16,874 nt of DNA, from NCBI GenBank assembly GCA_902496275.1, contig CABVAC010000044.1:1-16874 (forward strand). Reading direction: 5' to 3'. The notes under the pieces are model-generated. The model was not told where the DNA came from, made no database searches, and saw nothing but the letters and a program-made list of their open reading frames with translations. A program made the translations under genes and the position numbers. Of this stretch, positions 1 to 6,393 are shown in pieces (the first letter of the stretch is position 1; every line of letters begins with the position of its first letter). The stretch comes from an uncultured Collinsella sp. (lineage in GTDB: Bacteria; Actinomycetota; Coriobacteriia; Coriobacteriales; Coriobacteriaceae).

Positions 1-26
1 AAATCCAAGGGTTATACCCTAAGAGC

Positions 27-52
27 AAACCACCCCTTTTAGGGGTGGTTTT
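27..52 (+). terminator. Rho-independent terminator or attenuator hairpin ahead of the glucosidase gene
   Basis: An 11-bp perfect stem (arms 27-37 and 41-51) closes a TTT loop, and the 3' arm ends in a short T run. It ends only 35 nt before the glucosidase start codon. It may terminate an upstream transcript. Because its left arm overlaps a GCAAACC sequence resembling the 3' end of LicT/SacY-type antiterminator sites, it could instead be a conditional attenuator. The hairpin is seen directly; its regulatory role is inferred. Confidence 0.7.
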
Positions 53-86
53 GATGAAGATGTTTTCACGATCGAGGAGGTACCCA

Positions 87-1574
87 ATGGCATTTCCGGA
101 AGGTTTCCTGTGGGGTGGCGCCACCGCCGCCAACCAGTATGAGGGCGGCTGGGAAGAGGGCGGCAAAGGACCGAACACCTCGGACGCCATGACCAGCGGT
201 AGCCATACGGTGTCACGGCAGATAACGTGGCGTAATACCGCGACAGGGGAAACCGGCGCGCTTCCCGTGTATGCGGTTTGCGAGGAGGGACTTCCTGAAG
301 GGCTGGAGGTGGCGGTGGTTGATGGCTACTACTATCCCAGCCACACGGCCACCGACTTCTACCACCACTACGCCGAGGACATCGCCCTCATGGGCGAGAT
401 GGGCTTCAAGTGCTTCCGCCTGTCCATGAACTGGGCGCGCATCTTCCCCACGGGCGAGGAGGCTGAGCCCAACACCGAGGGTCTAGCGTTCTACGACGCC
501 GTGTTTGACGAGTGCGCTAAGTACGGCATCGAACCGCTCGTGACGCTCTCGCACTACGAGACCCCGCTCGCGCTCGTGAACAAGTACGGCGGTTGGAAGA
601 GCCGCGAGCTCATCGACCTGTTCGTGCGCTACGCCACCTGCGTCATGAAGCACTATCAGGGCAAGGTGAAGTACTGGCTCACCTTCAACGAGATCAACAT
701 GATGAGCATGGGGAGCTTCATGGCAGGCGGGCTTACGGATGGGAGCCCCCATGCGAAGGCCCAGGCGGCGCACAACCAGTTCGTGGCGTCTGCCCTTACG
801 GTTCGGTCGGCGCACCAAATCTCCCCTAAGATCATGGTGGGTCAGATGCTCGCGTACAACCCCATCTACTCCTATTCCGCCGACCCCGCCGATCATCTGC
901 TCGCCATGGAACGCGAGCATGATGCGCTGTGGTATGCCGACGTGCAGGTGGGCGGCCACTATCCCGCCTATCGCTTGAGGGAGATGGAGCGCGCGGGCAT
1001 CAAGCTGGAAATGGGCGAGAACGACCTCGAGCTTCTCGCAACCTATCCGGCAGATTTCCTGTCGTTCTCGTGCTACGGAGGCTCGACGGTATCGTTGCGC
1101 CAGAAGGAGCTCGAGGTCGCGTCCGGCAATCTCGCTTTCGGCATGGTGAAAAACCCCTACCTCGAGACCAACGCCTGGGGCTGGGCGACCGATCCGTACT
1201 GCCTGCGCATCGCCTTGAACGAGCTCTACGACCGCTATCACAAGCCGCTTTGGATCGTGGAGAACGGTATCGGCTGGAGCGACGAGGTGAAGGCCGACGG
1301 CTCCATCCATGACGGCTACCGCATCGACTACCTGCGCAAGAACATCCAGAGCATGGAGGATGCCGTGGAACTCGACGGCGTGGACCTCATGGGCTACACC
1401 ATGTGGGGCTGCATCGACCTGGTCAGCGCCGGCACGGGCGAGATGCGCAAGCGCTACGGCTTCGTCTACGTCGACCGCGACGACGAGGGCAAGGGCACGC
1501 TCGCGCGCAGCCGCAAGGACAGCTTCTATTGGTACAAGAAGGTCATCGAGAGCAACGGCGAGGACCTGGACTAA
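87..1574 (+). CDS. 6-phospho-beta-glucosidase, glycoside hydrolase family 1
   Basis: This 495-residue cytoplasmic enzyme is predicted to hydrolyse phosphorylated beta-glucosides such as cellobiose 6-phosphate or aryl-beta-glucoside 6-phosphates, releasing glucose 6-phosphate. GH1 hallmarks are visible: the N-terminal FLWGGATAANQYEGG, the acid/base Glu about 202 in LTFNE and the nucleophile Glu about 392 in IVENG. Ser447, Lys455 and Tyr457 match the Ser-Lys-Tyr set that binds the sugar phosphate in 6-phospho enzymes and argue against a plain glucosidase. An inserted loop at about residues 37-83 (HTVSRQITW to YYYPSH) is longer than in E. coli BglA, but such loops occur in a Firmicutes/Actinobacteria subgroup. 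ATG 87 is chosen over the upstream GTG 45 because an excellent GAGGAGG ribosome site sits about 6 nt before it. A ROK kinase follows 24 nt later. Confidence 0.93.
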   Translation: MAFPEGFLWGGATAANQYEGGWEEGGKGPNTSDAMTSGSHTVSRQITWRNTATGETGALPVYAVCEEGLPEGLEVAVVDGYYYPSHTATDFYHHYAEDIALMGEMGFKCFRLSMNWARIFPTGEEAEPNTEGLAFYDAVFDECAKYGIEPLVTLSHYETPLALVNKYGGWKSRELIDLFVRYATCVMKHYQGKVKYWLTFNEINMMSMGSFMAGGLTDGSPHAKAQAAHNQFVASALTVRSAHQISPKIMVGQMLAYNPIYSYSADPADHLLAMEREHDALWYADVQVGGHYPAYRLREMERAGIKLEMGENDLELLATYPADFLSFSCYGGSTVSLRQKELEVASGNLAFGMVKNPYLETNAWGWATDPYCLRIALNELYDRYHKPLWIVENGIGWSDEVKADGSIHDGYRIDYLRKNIQSMEDAVELDGVDLMGYTMWGCIDLVSAGTGEMRKRYGFVYVDRDDEGKGTLARSRKDSFYWYKKVIESNGEDLD

Positions 1575-1598
1575 CCCTATGGGACAGGGGATAAGATT

Positions 1599-2507
1599 AT
1601 GGACTGCTATTTCGGTATAGATGCGGGCGGCACTCAGGTGAAATGGGCGGTGGTGAACGCCGACTACCACATTGAGGAGCACGGAAGTATCCCAACATGC
1701 ACCTCGCCCGCCGACCAGGTTATCGAAACGTTCCGCTCGGTGATCGAGCCCCATCGCGCCCGGGTGAGGGGTGTGGGAATAAGTATGCCCGGAGTCTTTT
1801 CCGAAGGCGATTCCGATGGCGTGGTTGGGGGAGGCGGCGCCCTTCACTGTTTGGACGGATATCCGCTCGGTCGCATCTTGCGCGAGAGCACGGGGCTTCC
1901 CGTAACCATCGAGAACGATGCGATGTGCGCGGCACTGGGAGAATATGCCGTCGGCGCGCTGAAGGGGGTCTCCCTGGGGTTGATGGTGGTGATCGGTACG
2001 GGTCTCGGCGGTGCCATCGTTGTTGACGGTCACATCTTGCGAGGCGCGCACAATCTCGCCGGCACCGTGTGCTTTGTGAGCAACGATGTGCGCAAGCCCG
2101 TGACCTTTGGGTCGGTGTACGGTGATGTCACCAGCTGGCGGGCGCTCCGAGACCAGGTGTGTGCGGCGAAGGGGATTGATCCGACCGATGATATCGACGG
2201 ATATCGGATTTTCTCTTGGATTGAAGAGGGGGATGAGGACGCTCGTCGCGGTCTGGATGCATACGCGTTGGTCTTCGACAACATGCTGATGGGGTTGCAG
2301 TCGGTCATCGACCCTGAGGTCATCGTGGTCGGCGGCGGAATCAGCGCCCGTCCCGAGCTGTTTGAGGCATTTGAGCGCATGATGGATCAGGCTCACGTTC
2401 TTCCCATCATACCGAGGCCCTGCATCAAGCCAGCACAGAACGGCAACGATGCCAATTTGCTTGGCGCTGTGCGCACGCTGCGCCGCTCGCTTGGCGAGTG
2501 CGATTGA
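1599..2507 (+). CDS. ROK-family sugar kinase, possibly beta-glucoside kinase or glucokinase
   Basis: This 302-residue ROK-fold kinase likely phosphorylates a sugar with ATP in the cytoplasm. The phosphate-binding motif DAGGT is at residues 9-13, the catalytic Asp (107) lies in ENDAMCAALGE, GTGLGGAI is at 133-140, and a C-terminal VIVVGGGIS completes the ATP site. The zinc-binding CxCGxxGC motif of ROK repressors and many glucokinases is absent, and there is no N-terminal DNA-binding domain, so it is an enzyme and not an NagC-type regulator. The usual AGE(x)G sugar-contact Glu appears as Thr in NLAGTVCFV, which is odd. AGGGG lies 8 nt upstream of the ATG. Its position directly behind a 6-phospho-beta-glucosidase suggests a BglK-like role, phosphorylating beta-glucosides taken up unphosphorylated; glucokinase is the alternative. 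Confidence 0.85.
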   Translation: MDCYFGIDAGGTQVKWAVVNADYHIEEHGSIPTCTSPADQVIETFRSVIEPHRARVRGVGISMPGVFSEGDSDGVVGGGGALHCLDGYPLGRILRESTGLPVTIENDAMCAALGEYAVGALKGVSLGLMVVIGTGLGGAIVVDGHILRGAHNLAGTVCFVSNDVRKPVTFGSVYGDVTSWRALRDQVCAAKGIDPTDDIDGYRIFSWIEEGDEDARRGLDAYALVFDNMLMGLQSVIDPEVIVVGGGISARPELFEAFERMMDQAHVLPIIPRPCIKPAQNGNDANLLGAVRTLRRSLGECD

Positions 2508-2556
2508 TTGGCGGCTGGTGGCCCGACTCGCGGCCTCCTGTCCTAAAAAAAGAGTA

Positions 2557-2596
2557 TGGGCTCCTTCGTTCATTCGAACGAAGGAGCCCACGTTTT
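2557..2596. terminator. Strong hairpin terminator after the ROK kinase, probably bidirectional
   Basis: A perfect 15-bp stem (2557-2571 with 2576-2590) closes an ATTC loop. It is followed by CGTTTTG and preceded by a run of seven A residues, which would be a U tract on the minus strand. It lies 49 nt after the kinase stop codon and probably ends the glucosidase-kinase transcript. Confidence 0.85.
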
Positions 2597-2602
2597 GTAA
2601 GG

Positions 2603-2640
2603 GGCCTCCTGGCGAATTTTCATTCGCCAGGAGGCCTTTT
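2603..2640 (+). terminator. Second tandem hairpin terminator
   Basis: A perfect 14-bp stem (2603-2616 with 2623-2636) has a TTTTCA loop and a TTTT tail. It begins 12 nt after the previous hairpin, so the two form a tandem terminator. The sequence GGCCTCCTG at 2532-2540 duplicates its left arm and could pair alternatively with the right arm. Confidence 0.85.
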
Positions 2641-2661
2641 GCTGTTGATCGAGAATGTCGC

Positions 2662-2865
2662 TGGACAGTTAGTTCAGATACGTATTTTTCAGAGGGTGTG
2701 TAAAGGCCGACCTGAGCCCGATTGGGCTGAATTTGACTTTCTGAACCGGTGGAGACGCTCATATAAGGGGGAGAAAAGGTTGTCATGGGGCTCAAAGTGA
2801 CTTCAAACCACTCTATTAGCGCCAAGAAGCACGGCCAAAAAATACGTATCTGAACTAACTGTCCA
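2662..2865. repeat. 204-bp element with perfect 28-bp terminal inverted repeats (MITE candidate)
   Basis: Positions 2662-2689 and 2838-2865 are perfect reverse complements over 28 bp, beginning TGGACAGTTAGTTC and containing the palindrome ATACGTAT. The 148-bp interior has no credible gene; it holds a small AGCCC/GGGCT hairpin at 2715-2728. Size, non-coding interior and long inverted ends fit a miniature inverted-repeat transposable element. No clear target-site duplication is visible at the flanks. The repeat structure is seen directly; mobility is inferred. Confidence 0.75.
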
Positions 2866-2938
2866 CAACCCTCCGCAAACCTTTCATTCCAACCCAAATC
2901 AGCCAACGTACGTCATAGCAATCCCCGGTAGGTCGAGG

Positions 2939-3026
2939 GGCGCTTCGCGGGCGGGACAGGCTTTATCTGAACGACTTTGCAAAGCAACCGGAGTGAAGAT
3001 AAAGCCTGGCCCGCCCGCGAAGCGCC
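2939..3026. repeat. 88-nt long palindrome with GGGACAG core (REP-like)
   Basis: The arms 2939-2955 plus 2957-2968 pair with 3010-3026 plus 2997-3008, giving about 29 bp with one mismatch (A2956/G3009). The 28-nt loop contains the palindrome CTTTGCAAAG (2975-2984). The left arm carries GGGACAGGC, a motif recurring in other intergenic palindromes of this window. There is no U tract, so it is not a standard terminator. It ends 26 nt before the purE -10 box. Confidence 0.8.
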
Positions 3027-3052
3027 ACAAAGACCGCAGGGACGGGAGCAGC

Positions 3053-3058
3053 TATACT
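3053..3058 (+). promoter_or_regulatory. Candidate -10 box for purE
   Basis: TATACT lies 64 nt before the purE ATG and matches the TATAAT consensus at four to five positions. No good TTGACA-like -35 is seen at 16-18 nt spacing (the sequence there is near AAGACC), so the call rests on the -10 alone. Confidence 0.45.
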
Positions 3059-3121
3059 ACTCTCAGTAGTTAAGGGTCGCGGATCCGCCGCGTCACCGCT
3101 CTCAACGGGAGGTCTTTGTTT

Positions 3122-3586
3122 ATGGCAGATCAAAAGCCGGTTGTCGGGATCATCATGGGTTCCAAGTCCGATCTGGGCGTTATGGAAGGCTGCACCGCCG
3201 AGCTCGAGGCGCTGGGTGTGCCCTATGAGCTTGTCATTGCGAGCGCACACCGCACGCCGGCGAAGGTCCACGAGTGGGCCTCGACTGCCGCCGATCGCGG
3301 TATCAAGGTGATTATCGCCGCCGCCGGCAAGGCCGCTCACCTGGGTGGTGTCGTGGCTGCCTTTACGCCGCTGCCGGTTATCGGCGTGCCTATGAAGACG
3401 AGTGACCTGGGCGGTATGGATTCGCTGCTGTCGATGGTGCAGATGCCTTCGGGCGTGCCCGTGGCCTGCGTTGCCATCAATGGCGCCAAGAACGCCGCCA
3501 TCTACGCCACGCAGATTCTAGGCGCTTGCGACCCCGAGTACCGCAAGGTTATCGAGAAGATGAAGCAGGAGATGGCCGACGCCTAG
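3122..3586 (+). CDS. purE: N5-carboxyaminoimidazole ribonucleotide mutase (PurE, class I)
   Basis: This 154-residue cytoplasmic enzyme converts N5-CAIR to CAIR in de novo purine synthesis. The glycine-rich GIIMGSKSDL at residues 9-18 binds the phosphoribosyl phosphate, ASAHRTP (40-46) carries the catalytic His43, and AAAGKAAHLGGVVAA plus LPVIGVPMKTSDLGGMDSLLSMVQMP are standard PurE core segments. Full length for the family. ATG 3122 follows GGGAGGT with about 8 nt spacing. No purK is present in the window, and the other purine genes (purF, purM, purN) lie about 3 kb downstream behind unrelated genes. A sortase gene follows after 35 nt and may be co-transcribed. Confidence 0.95.
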   Translation: MADQKPVVGIIMGSKSDLGVMEGCTAELEALGVPYELVIASAHRTPAKVHEWASTAADRGIKVIIAAAGKAAHLGGVVAAFTPLPVIGVPMKTSDLGGMDSLLSMVQMPSGVPVACVAINGAKNAAIYATQILGACDPEYRKVIEKMKQEMADA

Positions 3587-3621
3587 GCGTTCCGCCGTTT
3601 CACCGCAGTATAAGGAGAGCC

Positions 3622-4620
3622 ATGTCCGATTATCAGGGAAAACGATTCAAGGCTTCTCAGATTCCCGATCCGTCGAAGCCGGGTGCTGCCCATGGGGCAC
3701 AGCAGGGTCGGACATCCTCTCCTCAGCAGCCGCGCGCGCCGCGCCCCGTGACGCCGGCGACGCATCGTCGACAGGACGCGCCAGCCGCATATCGACCTTC
3801 ATCTTATAGCAACGCTAAGAAGCCGCCCCGGTCTTCATCGCATGCCGCGCCGTCGGATTACACCGAGCCGCCGCGCAAAAAGCGCCGCTCCATTATTCCC
3901 ATTCTGCTCATCATCATCGGCATCGGCCTGATTGTTGCCGCCGCTGCCATCTTTATCAATGCCCAGATTGGCTACAAGCAGGCGAGCGAGTCGTATCAAA
4001 AGATCGAAAAACAATATGTGAGCGACAAGGACGCCAGCGGCGTGCCGATTATCGACTTCGATGCACTTGCCCAGACAAATCCCGAGGTTGTGGGTTGGAT
4101 TTACGCGCCGGGAACCAACATCAACTATCCCGTGGTGCAGACCAACAACAACTCCAAATACCTCAACACACTGTTTGACGGTACGTCCAATGCATCGGGT
4201 GCGATCTTCTTGGACAGCGACGATACCGCGCCGGGAATGGTTGACCAGCAGACCACGATCTACGGCCACCACATGAATGACGGGTCGATGTTCAACGTGA
4301 TTTCGGACACCACTGATCAGGCAACGTTCGATAGCATCGAGTTCGTGTACTACATCACGCGCGATGCTACGTATAAGCTGCGACCACTGGCGACCAAAGT
4401 TGTCGAGGACACGTATGCCAAGGCGCGCACGACCAATTTTGAGGGCGACGACGGGCTCAAGAACTACCTGTCCGAGATGCTCGACGGTGCCTCTGCCGTG
4501 GCGAGCGATGCCACCGATCGTGCCGCTTCGGCAACCAAGGTCGTAACGCTTGTGACCTGTCGTTCGTTATCGCTGAGCAACACACGTGCCGTCATGGTGC
4601 TCACGCCGGTCGAGGAATAG
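3622..4620 (+). CDS. Class B-like sortase, membrane-anchored transpeptidase
   Basis: This 332-residue protein is predicted to attach sorting-signal proteins to the cell wall or to assemble surface proteins. About 90 N-terminal residues are cytoplasmic, rich in Pro, Ser, Gln and basic residues, ending in RKKRR. One transmembrane helix (about 94-117, PILLIIIGIGLIVAAAAIFI) precedes the extracellular catalytic domain. Conserved points are INYPVVQ, the catalytic His in TTIYGHHMNDGSMF, the nucleophile Cys in TLVTC, and the Arg in NTRAVMVL. The arrangement fits SrtB-type rather than SrtA. AAGGAG precedes ATG 3622. No LPxTG-like substrate gene is present in the window, so its target is unknown. It is followed after 3 nt by a MoaE-like gene. 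The long Pro-rich cytoplasmic tail is unusual. Confidence 0.9.
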   Translation: MSDYQGKRFKASQIPDPSKPGAAHGAQQGRTSSPQQPRAPRPVTPATHRRQDAPAAYRPSSYSNAKKPPRSSSHAAPSDYTEPPRKKRRSIIPILLIIIGIGLIVAAAAIFINAQIGYKQASESYQKIEKQYVSDKDASGVPIIDFDALAQTNPEVVGWIYAPGTNINYPVVQTNNNSKYLNTLFDGTSNASGAIFLDSDDTAPGMVDQQTTIYGHHMNDGSMFNVISDTTDQATFDSIEFVYYITRDATYKLRPLATKVVEDTYAKARTTNFEGDDGLKNYLSEMLDGASAVASDATDRAASATKVVTLVTCRSLSLSNTRAVMVLTPVEE

Positions 4621-4623
4621 ATA

Positions 4624-5073
4624 ATGGGCTACTCAATGACGGTGAAAGGGGAAATGATGCTCGAGAATGGCAAAACGATGCCTTCGGTTGATGCTTGGCT
4701 GCGCGAGGCCAAGGCCGATTCGTCGGCACCTGCGTGCGGTATGTATCTGACGCATAACGGTGTGGTGCGTGCGACGCCCAAGTCCGAGGTTCGCGGGATC
4801 GAAACCGATGGCGTAGCTCCCGGACGCAGGGTGGGCGGCATGGTGTTCGGCTTCGATGCTCAGAAAGTGCAGGCTGCTATCGAGGCCACGCGCGCGATGC
4901 CGGGTATCGGCTATGTGCGCGTGTGGCTGGCGAGCGGCGAGCTTGCCGTAGGTGACGACATCATGCTCGTGCTCATTGGCGGGGACATTCGCCCGCACGT
5001 GGTCGATGCGCTGCAGGCGCTCGTTGGCACCATCAAGAACGAATGCGTGAGTGAGGTCGAGCGCGAGGCGTAG
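4624..5073 (+). CDS. MoaE-like protein (divergent molybdopterin synthase large subunit family)
   Basis: The 149-residue product resembles MoaE, the catalytic subunit that adds sulfur to precursor Z in molybdenum cofactor synthesis. Matching parts are an N-terminal AWLREAK, a GVVR segment at the place of the family's GxVR, and a C-terminal half PGIGYVRVWLASGELAVGDDIMLVLIGGDIRPHVVDALQALVGTIK, which follows the MoaE pattern of GRV.I.HR.GEL..GD..V.V....HR..AF.A...I.D.LK. One active-site Lys position (TIK) is kept, but the WKKE segment carrying the second catalytic Lys is replaced by NECVSEVE, so MPT synthase activity is doubtful. No moaD or other molybdenum genes are nearby. The gene starts 3 nt after the sortase stop, and its GAGG ribosome site lies inside the sortase end, suggesting coupled translation. 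Confidence 0.6.
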   Translation: MGYSMTVKGEMMLENGKTMPSVDAWLREAKADSSAPACGMYLTHNGVVRATPKSEVRGIETDGVAPGRRVGGMVFGFDAQKVQAAIEATRAMPGIGYVRVWLASGELAVGDDIMLVLIGGDIRPHVVDALQALVGTIKNECVSEVEREA

Positions 5074-5103
5074 AGGCTTGCGTCGATAGAAGGCTTGTTT
5101 ATA

Positions 5104-5142
5104 AAAATGCCCGCCGGTACGTGTGATACCGGCGGGCATTTT
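5104..5142. terminator. Bidirectional terminator between convergent genes
   Basis: A perfect 16-bp stem (5104-5119 with 5127-5142) begins with AAAA and ends with TTTT around a 7-nt loop. It sits between the MoaE-like gene (+) and the membrane-protein gene (minus) and can end transcripts from both sides. Confidence 0.93.
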
Positions 5143-5163
5143 GCGTTTTGGGTGCGGTGGACG

Positions 5164-6393
5164 CTACACGCGCGTCGCATCCTTGGGGCTCATGGTCATG
5201 CTCTGGAAGCGGTTCTCCATAAAGTCATTATCGAAATACTTGCCGTAGAACTGCGCGACGGGAATATCCGGCTCCGTGCCGTTGACGCGCTGATACCAAT
5301 AATCGAGCGACTGCAGCGTCATGACGCCGTCGACCAGCATAATGATGGTAAAGATGACAGTAGCCGAGTAGCGACTCTTCCACGGAATCATGTTGATGAG
5401 CTTGAGCAGCCTCGGCAGCAGCAGCTTGATCCAGATGAGCCCACCCAGACCCCACAGGCAGGCGAAGCCCGTGCAGGTGCGTCCGCCCGTAAGGACGGCG
5501 AGCGGATCGGGCATGCCAAAGAGCTTCATATGCGAGTAGCTCCACGAGACTACGCCAAACGAGGTCTGCATAAACCAGCCCACGAACACCTCAAAGCTTG
5601 CGCCGAGCAGCGCGCTCACCAAAAAGATAATGATGGGGTTCTTTTTGTAGAAGCGGTTAAGCACCATAGTCATGAGCACGGCGCCAAATCCGTAGATGGG
5701 GCTGAAGGGGCCAAACAGCATGCCGGCGCGGTTCTGGTAGACGCCCGGGTCGTCGACCGTCATGTGCCAGATGTCCTCGGCGATCAGGCCAAGTATGCAG
5801 CAGACAAAGAATACCCAGAACAGGTTGAAGTAGTTGAGCTTGATGTAGCCTTCGCCGGTTTCATCGCGCCCGAGCATGCCCTCGGCGGCGGCGTCGCGAT
5901 CGAGCATCTCCTGCAGGCGGCGCTGTAGCTCGCGCTCCTGGCGCAGCGTGGGGTCGACGGTGGTCGAAAGCGCGACGAGGATGCCGAGCTGGATGGCAGG
6001 GCGCAGCAAGAAAGGCCCGATACCCTGGAGCATCACGTCAACCAAAAGCTCGACGACGGTCAATGCGATAAGGATATAGGACAGACGGGCGGCATTACGG
6101 CGCTGGTTCTTGATGAGGTCCAGGCCAAAGATGATCAAGATGACGGCACTGGCAGCCGAGAGCATGATGCCGGCGACGATAAGGCCGACCGCGACGAGCG
6201 TGTTGTCGCCGAGCTTGGCGGCGGCGTTGCCGTTGATGAGTGCGGTGATGACCTGCCACATAAAGGCGCCGACCGACGGGAGCGTACCCACGCCGGACAG
6301 GATGCACAGGACGGCGTACACCTTAATGATGAGGGGGATCTTCTTGACCTCCGTGGCGCTGGGGACGCTGGGGTCGAGTCCGTTTCGATCCAT
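5164..6393 (-). CDS. Predicted multi-pass membrane protein, putative ABC-transporter type IV (CmpB/DUF1113) family
   Basis: The 409-residue product has about four hydrophobic helices in residues 20-145, a charged, likely coiled segment (about 147-180, DPTLRQERELQRRLQEML), then a second membrane domain from about 188 to 365. The second domain carries family-type motifs: GPFSPIYGFGAVL (228-240), a FEVFVGWFMQTSFGVVSWSYS stretch (267-287) and GLGGLIW. This matches the poorly characterised PF06541 family, named as putative ABC permeases although no ATPase partner is usually shown. The function and any substrate are unknown. ATG 6393 is chosen over the longer frame to 6570 because AAAGG lies about 8 nt upstream and the extension is not protein-like. 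It is the only credible minus-strand gene in the window and is convergent with its left neighbours. Confidence 0.75.
   Translation of the reverse strand: MDRNGLDPSVPSATEVKKIPLIIKVYAVLCILSGVGTLPSVGAFMWQVITALINGNAAAKLGDNTLVAVGLIVAGIMLSAASAVILIIFGLDLIKNQRRNAARLSYILIALTVVELLVDVMLQGIGPFLLRPAIQLGILVALSTTVDPTLRQERELQRRLQEMLDRDAAAEGMLGRDETGEGYIKLNYFNLFWVFFVCCILGLIAEDIWHMTVDDPGVYQNRAGMLFGPFSPIYGFGAVLMTMVLNRFYKKNPIIIFLVSALLGASFEVFVGWFMQTSFGVVSWSYSHMKLFGMPDPLAVLTGGRTCTGFACLWGLGGLIWIKLLLPRLLKLINMIPWKSRYSATVIFTIIMLVDGVMTLQSLDYWYQRVNGTEPDIPVAQFYGKYFDNDFMENRFQSMTMSPKDATRV

Larger units (their letters stand above)
2508..3121. other. 614-bp intergenic region without a gene
   Basis: No reading frame here has a credible start, ribosome site and protein-like composition. 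The region contains, in order, two hairpin terminators, a 204-bp element with inverted ends, about 70 bp of unremarkable sequence, an 88-nt imperfect palindrome, and the purE -10 box and ribosome site. The parts are listed separately. Confidence 0.8.

Noticed and set aside
1599..2507. ROK protein as transcriptional repressor of the glucosidase gene
   Set aside because: No N-terminal helix-turn-helix; the ATP-binding motif starts at residue 9, so it is a kinase-length protein.
483..2906. Long antisense open frame (about 800 codons) across the glucosidase, kinase and terminators
   Set aside because: It opposes two well-supported genes, runs through terminators and the MITE-like element, and its translation resembles no family. 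Long antisense frames are expected from high-GC codon bias.
2866..3121. Purine riboswitch upstream of purE
   Set aside because: No recognisable purine aptamer core or three-way junction was seen; the main structure is a simple long palindrome.
3622..5073. Sortase and MoaE-like pair as a new defence or modification system
   Set aside because: Neither protein has nuclease, toxin or sensor features, and the context is ordinary metabolism; close spacing alone is not enough.
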